Shown: in pieces, positions 33,680-45,313 of the stretch
Layout: every line of letters begins with the position of its first letter
Position numbering within the stretch: the first letter of the stretch is position 1
NCBI GenBank assembly: GCA_963281255.1
Contig: OY725495.1
Location: 1,426,001 to 1,490,000, forward strand
DNA length: 64,000 nt
From: Aphrocallistes beatrix
Taxonomy: Eukaryota > Porifera > Hexactinellida > Sceptrulophora > Aphrocallistidae
Direction: 5' to 3'
Translations under genes and position numbers: made by a program
Notes under the pieces: model-generated
What the model was told of the DNA's origin: nothing
What the model saw: only the letters and a program-made list of their open reading frames with translations
Databases searched by the model: none

Positions 33680-34499
33680 TTAGATGAGCCGAGAAAGGTA
33701 TATGATAATATTAATAAGAAATGGATATAATTTTTTCATTATAAACCTAATTACGTATACTAGAGTAATTTCATCGGAGTGCAAGTAAGATCACACTGGT
33801 ATTTCACTAGTATAAGTTTTGCAATGTACATTCCTAAACACATTCAAAAGATGTGTTGGTTGCCATAAAGATTCCTTGCTTCCTTTGATATTGGCTAGTG
33901 TAGAATAATTATAGATTACATACATAAAACAATGCATTTTCATAATAGAATTCAATCAAGTCAAAACAATCTTTAACCACAGATATTCTAAGACACTCAC
34001 CAGGCATTCCAGGCGGTACAACTACATAGTTAGAAGCTATGTCTTACAGGAGTGGGTTAATCAATCTTATTTGCTCCTAATATTGACATTAATGGCCTCA
34101 ATTTTGCTCAAAAAGAAGAAATATAGTTTATTTTTACTAGATCAATACTAAATGACTACTTACCATTACCAATATTATACTTTAGTTTTGTATTTGATTA
34201 GTATAATGCTATATTCTAATAATATTAACCCTAAAGTTATTTCTAAGTTCGATCTTAAGATCGATCTTAATTCTTAGTGAATACCGATCTTAACTAAGAT
34301 CGATCTTAAGACTTAAGATCGATCTTAAGACTTAAGATCGATCTTAGTGCTTAAGATCTTAGTGAATGCTGGTGTCGCTCTAAAAACGATACATTTTAAA
34401 TGCGAAATGTCTCACAGCTATAACTTCTTTTAACAGTGACATATCATCTTTTTAATGCTGAATTTATGCTCAGCACTAGATTTCCAGCAATTTTATATA

Positions 34500-34979
34500 C
34501 ACTAAGCGGACAAAAGTATTTCAACACTTGATTCTTTCCCATACAAATAATACTAAATCGGATTTTTTCATGAAGGGTAATATGTTCAAATTCAAAGAGA
34601 TACTAAAAATCTGATTTCAGATTCGAAATCTACACATTCGAATTAGTCATAGTTGAACATAACTAATAAATTACTCAACTCAATGAACAATCTTATCAGC
34701 CTGAGCCACCATAGGTAATTCATTGCCATCATGTATAGTGGTCAAAATGGGTGTATGAGGCATAAAGTGGCACTGATTGATAATTACAAAAAGTTAGGAA
34801 TTAATGATTAATTAGAAAAATTAACATGTGACTAATTTGAATGCGTATTATTCGAATCTGGAATCCGAATAGCTGTATCTCATACCGTTTAGAAGTAACC
34901 CTCTTCATGAATAGACCCATTTTAGTATTATTTGTATGGGAAAGAATCAAGTGTTGAAACACTTTATGTCCGCTTAGTG
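34500..34979. mobile_element. Tc1-type MITE copy 2
   Basis: The ends are CACTAAGCGGACAAAAGTAT and the complement of CACTAAGCGGACATAAAGTG, between TA dinucleotides. The inner motif CCCATACAAATAATACTAAA is mirrored at the other side. It interrupts TTAA-S2 copy 1. Confidence 0.82.
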
Positions 34980-35913
34980 TATATATTGACCATATTTGGA
35001 AACTTTTTTGTTTGACCGTGCCTTGCAACGGCCAGGAATTTTTTAACATTCCTAACCGTTGCTAGGAAAAGACAACTAAAAATGTTTCCAAATATGGTCA
35101 ATATATATATAAAATTGCTGAAAATTTAGTGCTGAGCACGAATTCGGTATTAAAATAACGACCTGGCATACTCATATAAAGTTATAGATATGGTACTTTG
35201 GCGGATACTATCGGACATGGTCATTTTTGGATCCCCAGTCATAACTGACAACTTTTTCACACTTTAGAAGGTGTCGTGATGTGGAAATATTTGATATGCC
35301 ATATTTTGAAGTTAAGTATTGCTATAAGTTGTTGATTTAGGATGTTTAGATGTTATTTATCATCAGAATAAAGTAAACTAATGGAAAACAAGCCTTTCAG
35401 AAGAAAATTGCTTTGTATAGACTGTTTTTAGCACTTAAAAAATCAATTTTGTAAAGGAGGAATCTCTAGTTACAAAGGTTGTAGAGTAAAAAACTCGACG
35501 GTTTTAAAAAGATCTCGTCACGTAGAACAAAATGATAGGGACAGATCTTCGATATTCTGTTTTAAAAAAAGCTAAAATATTTTTCCTTACGAAAATCTGC
35601 TTCTAAATATTGTAGCAACGAAATTTGAAAGAAAAATTATTTGGGTTAAAATTCAAAATTCTATTCCGATTATTTTCTTTATTTAATCATTTCGTGCAAG
35701 AATAATTGAGTAAAAGAGACATAAGCCATTGAAGTTTCCTTTGAGTGTCTTCTATAAATTAGGTGATTTTAGAAAAAAAAAATTTCTTGCTTCTTGAGCT
35801 TCCGAAAAGTGTATTTTTGCAGATAATTCATCGGGAATAGTTTCAACAAAAAATTTCAGGAGAAAATATTGAAAACTTATAAAGTTAGTTCTGGAAGGAA
35901 ACACCACCCTTAA

Positions 35914-37069
35914 GGTTGGCCTTTCCTATGGGTATTTTGTTTTTTATCAAAAATTTGCCAAAAGTCCTTTTTAACCATTTTAGGATAACTAAAGGGGTTC
36001 TAAACAACAATTTTGATTTTTAGAATTTCAATGCTAATATTTCGCCACTTAGAGCCACTTGTACCACCTGGTGTCGCCTAAAAAAGGACACATTTTGTCT
36101 CATATCCATAACTTCTTTGAACCATGTCAGATCATCATTTTAATGCTAAATTCGTGCTCAGCACTAAATTTCCAGCAATTTAATATATATATTGGACATA
36201 TTTGGAGAAATTCTTTGGCTGCGGGTTCCTAACAACGGCCAGGAATGTGAAAAATTTCTGACCGTTGCTATGCACGGACATCCAAAAACTTCTCCAAATA
36301 TAGTCAATATATATATCAAATTGCTGGAAATTTAGTGCTGAGCAGGAATTTAGTATTAAAATGATGATCTGACATGGTTCGAAGAAGTTATTGATCTCGA
36401 ATTCCGGTGGACACTATCGAATGAGGTTATTTTGGGTGGCCAGTCAGCAATGACCATTTTTTCCCACTTTTGATGGAGAAAAATTTGATATACCATATTT
36501 GGAAGTTAAGTAGTGCTATAAGTTGTCTAAGGATATTTGAATGCTATTTAATATTCCAAAGCAGTTAAAACTAATGGAAATTGAGGGACATATATAAATA
36601 TTTTATATATCCTATTTTCTGAGACTTTTTTTTCAGCAATTATAAAGGTGATAACTTTTTGTAAATTCAACATAGGGACGAAAACTTAACGGTTTCTGTA
36701 TATCTCGAAGAGTAGAACATATAACAATAAGAATACAAATAAAAAGAGAATTATGAAAAAATAGTGTCAAAATTACTAAAAATAAAATTCCTCGGGTGTT
36801 TTGGTGTGAATTTTTAACAATTTTCAAAATTTCAAAAATCTGTCTGTTCATTAGTTAGATCATCGATTTATGAATGAATTTGAAAAGTTTCTAATGGATA
36901 GTAAGCATATTGTTTCCGATTTCTTACTTGTAAAATGACCTTTATCTTTTTAATTATTTCAATTATTAATGCAGTTTTGCAGATAACTCTGCGATTCAAA
37001 TCTGCACTGAAAAAATTAAATGGATCGGTTGAAAAATTCAAAAGTTAGCTTTTATAGGAAAGGCTAACC
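35914..37069 (+). mobile_element. TTAA-S repeat, copy 1, complete
   Basis: TTAA on both sides (35910-35913 and 37070-37073). Ends GGTTGGCCTTTCC and GGAAAGGCTAACC. The core is an inverted repeat around CATATTTGGAGAA and CAACGGCCAGGAA (about 36212-36306). The same 72-residue frame occurs in the inverted copy at 43900-44118 but has no known motif. The right flank TTAAGTTTAGATG shows that it inserted into a TTAA-R copy. Confidence 0.8.
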
Positions 37070-37073
37070 TTAA

Positions 37074-38428
37074 GTTTAGATGTTACGAAGAATGTAGAAT
37101 GAGTTATTAATAATGAACAAAAGCATTCACTGACATTTATTCTCATTTATACTGCTGATTTAGGTATATTTGAACCAAATATTTACAAAAAATTGCAAGA
37201 GTAGCCTGAAAATCCACAAATTTCCTTGAGGCCCCAAACCCCGAATGTTTGGCATAATTGTGAATAATAATTCATATTCCTAGCACTACAAAGTATAATC
37301 TATCAGTTTAGAATGTTTAAAGAACTTCCGAAAAGTATATTAGGAAGGTAGGGCGAAAGTATACGACTTTTAATTTCCAAGTTAGGATTTTCGAAAAAGC
37401 TACATCATCATATGACAAAAATCTAAAACGTAACATTCCATAGGGTGTAGTGCAATTATTATCAAAGAATCATATATGTACACTCATAAAAAGTATATTA
37501 GGAAGTGAGAACTAAGAATTTGGACTTATGTTTACAGAGATAGAGAGATATCTCTTTTTGGAACCTAAATGGGGGTTTTTGACCGAATCTGCGAGGTCCA
37601 AGGCCAGAACTTTCAAAATAATTATCAAAAGTTCTCCAATTTTTCTGTACACATTATTAACGACAGTTGTATTCATTATTTAGCATAATAGCCACATTTG
37701 GACACATATTTAATGATTAGATTCGCCATTTTCTAATATATTCAAAGTTCTCCATAGAATTTGTATTACAATTAAATCAATGATAAGTCGAGAATTATTT
37801 ATTTTTTGACAAAGGAATGTTCGAGGAACCTATATATTTTCGCATATATCCTTTTAGTTAAGAATATAATAGATTATATATCTTCAATTGTTTTTAAGAT
37901 ATGACATCGGCCTCTTTCGGGACCATAGAGAGATATTATGCCCGAACTTTACCTATAATAAGCTATATCTCTAGAACAAATGTTCTGATCCGAACAAATT
38001 TTTTTTCAAACGATCAGAATTTTATTTCTGACCCAGTGATCGCTAAATATCTGAGATCAAACTTGAAATTTCCCGAGCATTATATAAATGAACTCCCTTA
38101 TAGAGCTATTTTGTTTGGATTTTATTTGCCCATTCTTCTAAATCTTTGTGATATATAATCTCCAAAGGTACCAAAACAATGTTGAGGTCCATATCATTAT
38201 AAAAATATCAATTAAGTTAAAAACTAATTGGTAAATGAGTCAAAAACCTCCAATAATTTTTCAATTTTTAATTAACGCTAAACTTTATGTGGTTAACTCA
38301 CAAAAATCAAAATAAATACCGTCCAAATAGTGATATCAGATGGTCGACCGATCAGTAATACGATGAAATTAGCAATAAAAAAACGCCGGTTTTTTTACGC
38401 CAGGCAAGGTTTTTCGAGGGCGGTATCC
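37074..38428 (-). mobile_element. TTAA-R repeat, copy 6, 3'-truncated
   Basis: A reverse copy running from mid-element to the terminus GGCGGTATCC, followed by TTAG, one base off the usual TTAA. Its uninterrupted stretch 37560-37980 serves as the empty-site reference for insertions in copy 3. Confidence 0.78.
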
Positions 38429-38481
38429 TTAGATAGGTCTCGATTATACAATTGTTTTTAATACGTTGAATTCGGTATACA

Positions 38482-38535
38482 TTCTAGAATCTACATAGAT
38501 CCCAGTGTAAACTGGGATCTATGTAGATTCTAGAA
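38482..38535. repeat. Perfect 25-bp inverted repeat (hairpin)
   Basis: The arms 38482-38506 and 38511-38535 are exact complements (starting TTCTAGAATCTACATAG) around a 4-base loop GTAA. It lies 53 bp upstream of the THAP start codon of the P-type relic. It is probably part of that element's terminal or subterminal sequence, but no partner at the other end was found. Confidence 0.8.
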
Positions 38536-38587
38536 CTAATTATATTACAAATATTTTTCTTCGTTTTATTTTGTTAGCGAATAAATT

Positions 38588-41500
38588 ATGCCAACCAAGT
38601 GCTCTGCTCCTAATTGTAATAGCTAATATTACCCACAAGACCCTTATGTTCCTGTTTTTAAGCTTCCTAACGATCCACCTGAATTGCGGCACAAATGGAT
38701 AAACGCACTTCACCGTGAGAACATCTCCCTCAAACATGTCTTCCTTTGCATCAAGCATTTCCGCGAAGAAGACGTAGAGCATGTATATAAAGTACAGAAT
38801 CCAGATGGCTCAGTTTCTGAAATTCCAAGAGGCCAGCCAAAGTTACGGAAAGACGCAGTTCCTTGCTTTTTACAAGACTGTCCTTCATACTACTCTGCTC
38901 CATCTTCCTCTCGTGGTCATCGATTTTCTTTCGAGTCTAAACAAGATGACCAATTTGCATTGGCCTTGCAACTTAGTCGTGTGTCAAAGATGGCAGAAGA
39001 AGCTAGATACCATGTTGAAACTCTAGAAGAACTAAAAGAAATGTTAGCATCACAAACTCTTCGTCCAAACTGGTTATTTTGGTTGTCAGCTGATGGTGAA
39101 GTTCATTTTATATCACTTTCGAAGTCACATCAAAACATATCAGTTCGGTCCTTTTTGACTGTCAGTTCCACACTAGGCGTGAAAGCATTTCACGAAGAAG
39201 AAAATATTAATCTTTCAGTGACGAAGATAAATGATATCAGACAAATCGGTATTTTACTCATGGAAATTGAAAACGTATCTACAATTCCTTCTTCATACAC
39301 TAATTCTGTTTACAATCATATTGCGAATGCCCGCCATCAAATCTCTAAAGCAATGATCAAACTTGAAGAATTTACCTCTAGTCCATTGGACTCATTAGAT
39401 GATTCTCCTATACTAGCTCGACTTCAGTTTATTACTTGTCAACTCGAAAACTCTATTCTACCAAAGAATCGAAGAAGATACAACATTATTACACAAGTTT
39501 TGGCATTGAAGTCCCATCTTATCTCTTCTAGTTGTTACAACCACCTGCAGTCTCTAGACTGTCTTTCTCTTCCTCACTACCATACACTTGAAAATCTTTA
39601 TTCTTCCTTTGGATTAGATTGCGAATACACCGCTTATCTGAATCAGGCAACTGTAAACTTTTCCTCTCAAGAGAAAAATGTTATTGTCCAAATGGATGAA
39701 ATACACGTAACCTCTGATGTTTCCTATCAGGGTGGAGAGATAGTAATTGGCTCTTGTCTTAACCCTGATGATCCTATCAAAACAGTTTTTGCCATAATGG
39801 TTTCTAGTTTGCACAAAAAATGGTCCACCATTGTACGTTTAGTCCCTCTTTCTACAACTAGTGCTAAAGATATCTATCCAATTATTGTGCAGGTAATAGA
39901 TGACGTCGAAAAATGCGGACTATCAGTTCAAGTATTATGCACTGATAACTATCCACTCAATGTTAGCATTTTCAAGTTATTCTCTCCTAATCAGAAAACT
40001 TTGCAAACTATAGTCCCCCATCCTACCTCTGAGAATAGACCTCTGATCCTTATGTTTGATTTTGTTCACATCTTAAAGACTATCCGCAATAATTGGTTAA
40101 ATCTAAAGAATGAAAATAAAGTGTTCATCTATCCTAGCATTGAAGACTTTTATCCTACTTACACTAACTTTCCTCTAACTATACAAAATGCCTCTTTTAA
40201 TGATATTCGCCTAATATACTACAAGTTGGAACAGAATAATATCGCCAAGACTGCTCCAACGTCTAACAACTAAAGCTTGTTGGCCATCTAATTTAGAGCG
40301 ACAAAATGTGAAGTTGGCCCTCCGGGGTTTCCACGAATCTACTGGTGCACCCTTCAAGATATATAATGAGTCCCATCCCGATAAGTTCATATACCAAACC
40401 TCTAATTTTATTGACACTGCTATTAAGATTTGGAAAATTTTCAATATCAATAGGCCAAACAAAGACATACGTTTCAACGATGAATACTCAAGAGTCAATA
40501 CAACTAGTGCTTAATGATCCAAGATTTGATCTATGTCATCGGATTGCGAACTGGATAGATGCATGGAGATCTCTTCCAGGAAAACAAGGCAAGTTGGGTC
40601 CACAAACATTTACTAGCTTCAAACATACATGTCTTGCCCTTCCACTCTTAGTCAATAGTTTAACCTCCCAGTGCGGATTTGCTTATGCACTAACTTTTTT
40701 CTTACAGACTGATCCCCTGGAGCATCATTTTAGACCAGTGTTTCTCAAACTAATTTAGCACACCGCCCCCTAATCACGATTTTAGTGTCGACACCGCCCC
40801 CTCCCCTTACTCATGATCCGTAAGCCATCAACAGTGTAATTATTGTATTAATTAGTCACGGGAAACCATTGACAGTGTGATTATTGTACTTTCTAGCTCT
40901 AACAACTACAGTGAATGTTGAAATTTGTTTCAAAGATTGACCATCTATATTCTGAAATACACATTTTTTTGAGGTTCAAATATCGTAGATGTATTGCTAA
41001 CAAAACACTTTATTAGCGCCCCCTTACATTATAGCGCCCCCCAACAACCTTTCAGCGCCCCATGGGGGGCTCTACGGCCCACTTTGAGAATCACTGTTTT
41101 AGACTGTATAGAATGATGTCTGGTTCAAATTATCATGTTTCTTATTCTCAAATCCTCGAAACTGAACGTCGACTTAAGATTTCCAGCATACTTAAATTAT
41201 TTTCACAGCAGCCCTCTAGCAAAGAAAGTAATTTACAAAACTTTATCAAGTCTTTTTCCTCCATTGAGCTAGATGATAATAGCACAGTTAACTTGGAACC
41301 TTTTCTACCCAAGCTTCAGGATATCTCTAGTATTACACTTGATAACCAAACCATACAATCTTTAGCTTTTATTGCAGGTTACTGTGTCCACCAGTATATC
41401 AAAAAATCTCAAAATTGCCCATGTTGTCGTGATTTCCAAACTATCGACAAAGAACTGTTATTTGATCCTGACGAAACAATAATTTATAGGCTAATAGATG

Positions 41501-41870
41501 TTATGGACCGAGGATCATTGAAGTGGCCATCGGATTCTGCCTTAAACTCAATCATTCTCGTTTGGCGAATTCTCATAACCCTGAAACAATGTGAAGATGT
41601 TTGGAGTCTGTTTGTCAATTTCAAACCAAAGAAGACCTTAATTGAAATTTCTATTCTATTCCTTGAAAACGACTCGAGTGAGCACTGGCGCAATAGATGT
41701 TTAGTTTGCAACACAGAAGGTTGGGACATTGCTCGTAAATTGCTTCTTGTTGCATCAAATTGTCTTATCTCCAATATGGTGAAGATAATGCGTACCTAGC
41801 CTCAAGAGCAGATAGTAGAAAATTAAAGAAAAAGTTAAATAGTGTCATGATATCATATAGACGGGAATGA
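38588..41870 (+). pseudogene. P-element (THAP9-like) transposase relic
   Basis: Remains of a P-superfamily transposase related to animal THAP9. The reading starts at ATG 38588 with the zinc-coordinating block CSAPNC of a THAP domain. A TAA at codon 13 breaks it, after which the domain resumes (LPNDPPELRHKW, then FLCIKHF). The long open frame 38684-40273 covers the rest of the THAP domain, a coiled-coil-like segment and the RNase-H core with VQMDEIHV and VLCTDNYPLN (acidic residues 338 and 421 of that frame) and a following DFVHILKTIRNNW block. A frameshift near 40253 moves the reading to 'LERQNVKLALRGFHES', and another near 40490 leads to 'PLEHHFR'. That exon is then cut by a 361-bp hAT MITE. 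Reading resumes at 41105 (LYRMMSG) to about 41870, with a final shift near 41790. Inactive as it stands. Confidence 0.85.
40736..41096. mobile_element. hAT MITE inside the P-element gene
   Basis: The ends are CAGTGTTTCTCAAACT and the complement of CAGTGATTCTCAAAGT. The 8-bp duplication TTTTAGAC (40728-40735 and 41097-41104) falls in codons for HFR-L. GC-rich CGCCCCC repeats lie near both ends. Removing it restores the flanking P-transposase frame. Confidence 0.9.
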
Positions 41871-42137
41871 CTCGTACTATGATTTGTCTAATTTATTTAT
41901 TGAATGTTTTCCTATACCTTTTTGTGTAGTTTAGTATGAAAACCATAACCACAGTCTCTGCAATTCTAAATTTAGATTACCTGATGTAGTATGCAAAGCT
42001 TCTTATAATATTTAAATATCAATGAGTGATAATATAGCACATCATATTACAAATTGTATTTGAATATAATTAATGACCATATGACTTCGTTTATATCCAT
42101 GGTGTTTTACTGGCAAGCCTGAGTTTGTAGGCTATGG
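41871..42137. other. 3' side of the P-type relic, unassigned
   Basis: AT-rich non-coding sequence that may contain the P-element's right end. No inverted repeat matching the upstream side was identified. Confidence 0.35.
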
Positions 42138-42232
42138 TCAGAACTTAGTGGAGCCATAGCCAAAAGACTCCTACATGTCAAAATTCAGCTTCCTGTGCTT
42201 AGCAGTTTCTTCAATCAATTTATTACATATAT
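42138..42232 (-). mobile_element. Helitron-A fragment
   Basis: It matches the 5'-proximal body in complement: CAGAACTTAGTGGAGCCATAG, then CAGTTTCTTCAATCAATT. It is truncated on the left and cut on the right by the next MITE. Confidence 0.7.
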
Positions 42233-42233
42233 A

Positions 42234-42704
42234 CACTAACCGGACAAAAGTATTTGTACACTAGTATATTATTCTCCATACAAATAGTACTAAATTGGAT
42301 CTTTCCATGAAGGGAAAAATATTCAAACTCTAAGAGCTATTAAGAGTCTGATTTAAGATTTGAAATCTTCACAATCGAATTAGTAATAGTTGAAGATTTC
42401 TAATAAATTGCTCAACCCAATGAGTAAAATTATCAACTTGTGGCACAAAAGGTAGTAGTATATCACCATCATGTATAGTGATAAAAAGGGTCATATGTGG
42501 CACAAAGTGGCAGTGATCAATGGTTTGAAAGCATTGGGAATTAATAATTGATTAGAAATTTCCTGCAATAACTAAGATTTCGAATTTGAAACCCAGTTAG
42601 TTATCACTTACCGTTTCGGAGTTTTAATCTTCATGAATAGACCCATTTCAGTATTAAATGCACTTGAGATAATGAAGTGTGCAAATACTTTTGTCCGGAT
42701 AGTG
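42234..42704. mobile_element. Tc1-type MITE copy 3
   Basis: The ends are CACTAACCGGACAAAAGTAT and the complement of CACTATCCGGACAAAAGTAT, flanked by TA. 471 bp, with the same CATACAAATAGTACTAAA inner motif as the other two copies. Confidence 0.83.
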
Positions 42705-42710
42705 TATATA

Positions 42711-43315
42711 CAGTGGAACCTGTATATAACTGCCACCCAAGGGACTGGACAAAATTGGCCGTTATACACAGGTGACCGTTATATACAGGTGATTGTCTTA
42801 ATCCCCAAAAAGGTATCAACGTAGCAATAAATATAAGTTTTTAGAAATCCATTACTTGAAGTATATACATGAAACTTGTTTATCGTTCGTAACAGGTCTT
42901 GTAATAAACACATAAAAAGGTGAAAAATGGCCGTTATAGATAGGTAGTGGCTGCTATAGACAGGTGATGGCCGTTATACACAGTTTTAGGGTCAGTTAGG
43001 GACTACAAACGGGTGGCCGCTGGCTGCGTTGAGCAGGTGACCGCTATACACAGGTTCAATATTATGGAATTTCGGACGGGACTGTTCATTGATGAACGCT
43101 ATAGACAGGTGACCGTTATATAGAGTGTCTGTTATATACAGGTGATTGCCTTAACCCTATCTAGAATGAAACATAGTTACTACATGTAGTTCCATTACTT
43201 GAAGTAATTACATGAAACTTGTTTATCGTTCGTAACATGTCCTGTAATAAACATGAAAAGGTGAAAAAGGTGATGGCCGTTATACACAGTTTAGGGTCAG
43301 TAAGGGACTTTAATT
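42711..43315 (+). mobile_element. pogo/Tigger-type MITE copy, right end lost
   Basis: It starts CAGTGGAACCTGTATATAAC after TATA and carries the same 'GGTGACCGTTATA' series as 9217-9965. From about 43085 a second, shorter pass through the same internal sequence follows. No right terminus is found. Confidence 0.7.
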
Positions 43316-43657
43316 AGGAATTTTTGGGACAAAATAATTTTCAGTTTTTAAACTTTCCTTTTAATTGAAATTCGCTACTAGCTTAATCAGAGTATTTTGC
43401 GTGTTTTTTACAATATGTTCGCGGTTAAAATGTGATTTTTTTGAGATAGGGTAATCGTACGGATGTGAGTCGATTGAAAATTTTAAAATTTAAATTGATA
43501 GTTTTTGATTGAGAAAGGCCAGATTTACCTGCTACAAGTACATAAATAATCATCAGATTGACAAAATGTTTCATTATCTGCTTGTTTAGACATCCTACAA
43601 TGATATAAAAACATAATTACATTATCTTTGGATTATGTCAATTTTTTACATGTCACC
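43316..43657. other. Unassigned AT-rich interval
   Basis: Nothing recognisable. It ends at the TTAA that begins the next repeat. Confidence 0.35.
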
Positions 43658-43661
43658 TTAA

Positions 43662-44820
43662 GGTTGGCCTTTCCTATAATAGCTAACTTTTGACTTTTTC
43701 AACCGATTCATTTAATTTTTTCAGTGCAGATTTGAATCGCAGAGTTATCTGCAAAACTGCATTAATAATTGAAATAATTAAAGAGTTAAAAAAAATTTTT
43801 TAAAAAATTTGGTCATTTGACAAGTAAGAAATCGGAAACATTATGCTTACAATCCATTAGAAACTTTTCAAATTCATTCATAAATCGATGATCTAACTAA
43901 TGAACAGACAGATTTTTGAAATTTTGAAAATTGTTAAAAATTCACACCAAAACAGCCGAGGAATTTTATTTTTAGTAATTTTGACACTATTTTTTCATAA
44001 TTCTCTTTTTATTTGTATTCTTATTGTTCTATGTTCTACTCTTCGAGATATACAGAAACCGTTAAGTTTTCGTCCCTATGTTGAATTTACAAAAAGTTAT
44101 CACCTTTATAATTGCTGAAAAAAAAGTCTCAGAAAATAGGATATATAAAATATTTATATATGTCCCTCAATTTCCATTAGTTTTAACTGCTTTGGAATAT
44201 TAAATAACATTCAAATATCCTTATTCGACAACTTATAGCACTACTTAACTTCCAAATATGGTATATCAAATTTTTCTCCATCAAAAGTGGGAAAAAATGG
44301 TCATTGCTGACTGGCCACCCAAAAATAACCACATTCGATAGTGTCCACCGGAAATCGAGATCAATAACTTCTTCGAACCATGTCAGATCATCATTTTAAT
44401 ACTAAATTCCTGCTCAGCACTAAATTTCCAGCAATTTTATATATATATTGACCATATTTGGAGATGTTTTTGGATGTCCGTGCATAGCAATGGCCAGAAA
44501 TTTTCACATTCCTGGCCGTTGCTTGGAACCGGCAGCCAAAGAATTTCTCCAAATATGTCCAATATATATATCAAATTGCTGGAAATTTAGTGCAGAGCAC
44601 GAATTTAGCATTAAAATGATGATCTGAAATGGTTCAAAGAAGTTATGGATTTGAGACAAAATGTGTCCTTTTTTAGGCGACACCAGGTGGTACAAGTGGC
44701 TCTAAGCGGCGAAATATTAGCATTGAAATTCTAAAAATCAAAATTATTGTTTAGAACCCCTTTAGTTATCCTAAAAAAAATTTTTGATAAAAAACAAAAT
44801 GCCCATAGGAAAGGCCAACC
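43662..44820 (-). mobile_element. TTAA-S repeat, copy 2, complete and inverted to copy 1
   Basis: TTAA flanks (43658-43661 and 44821-44824). Ends GGTTGGCCTTTCC and GGAAAGGCCAACC. It is highly similar to 35914-37069 in opposite orientation, including the 72-residue frame (43900-44118). The two copies bracket the P-element relic. Confidence 0.82.
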
Positions 44821-45313
44821 TTAAATTGAACATATTTTCCTGATCCATTTGGCTAAATCATAGCCTACTGTATATAATGCCTGCCATCTACTTGGAAAAT
44901 CTGGACTAGGGATGTACTAGAGGACGATTATTATAATGAACCACAACTTTTAATGATGATTTTATCACTAGCTTAATCAATGAGAATATATTATGTGAAG
45001 TTGTTTCTCCTATATTCTCTGTCACAAATATTTAACCTAGCCTCCATAATCCTTCTCATCAGCAGATCACTTTCCATTTTAAGATGCAAGAACTCAGTAT
45101 AGACATTTGACCGACGTTTCGATTCCCGTTCTCCATCCAAAGGATCCTGTTGAAGGGGATTAGGGTTGCAAAATTCCCGGGAATTTTGGAAACTTTTCGG
45201 GAACATGAGGAATTTCAAAATGATCAAATTCTACATATAAATAGATAAACTCAAATTGATGAAGCATGATAATTAAAGAACACATTTGATTACATTTTTT
45301 ATTAACCTAAGTG

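Larger units (their letters stand above)
31143..34368 (-). mobile_element. PIF/Harbinger element, complete
   Basis: The ends are CGGCCGTATTCACTAAG and the complement of CATTCACTAAGATC, flanked by a 3-bp duplication CTG (31140-31142 and 34369-34371). The uninterrupted repeat sequence CACCTGGTGTCG at 52325 confirms the empty site. The subterminal regions are packed with TTAAGTTCGATCTTAAG-type palindromes. Both genes expected of the superfamily are present on the minus strand. Confidence 0.9.
30987..35909 (+). mobile_element. TTAA-S2 repeat, copy 1, with two insertions
   Basis: The left end GGTTGGTGTTTCCC is present and the right end is GGAAACACCACCC followed by TTAA (35910-35913). Its own sequence is 30987-31142, 34372-34499 and 34980-35909. 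A Harbinger (31143-34368) and a Tc1-type MITE (34500-34979) interrupt it. It contains the shared central hairpin (34982-35105). Confidence 0.72.

Noticed and set aside
36633-44118. A conserved 72-residue frame present at 36633-36851 and 43900-44118
   Set aside because: Conservation reflects two near-identical TTAA-S copies. The other TTAA-S copies break the frame, and no domain is visible.
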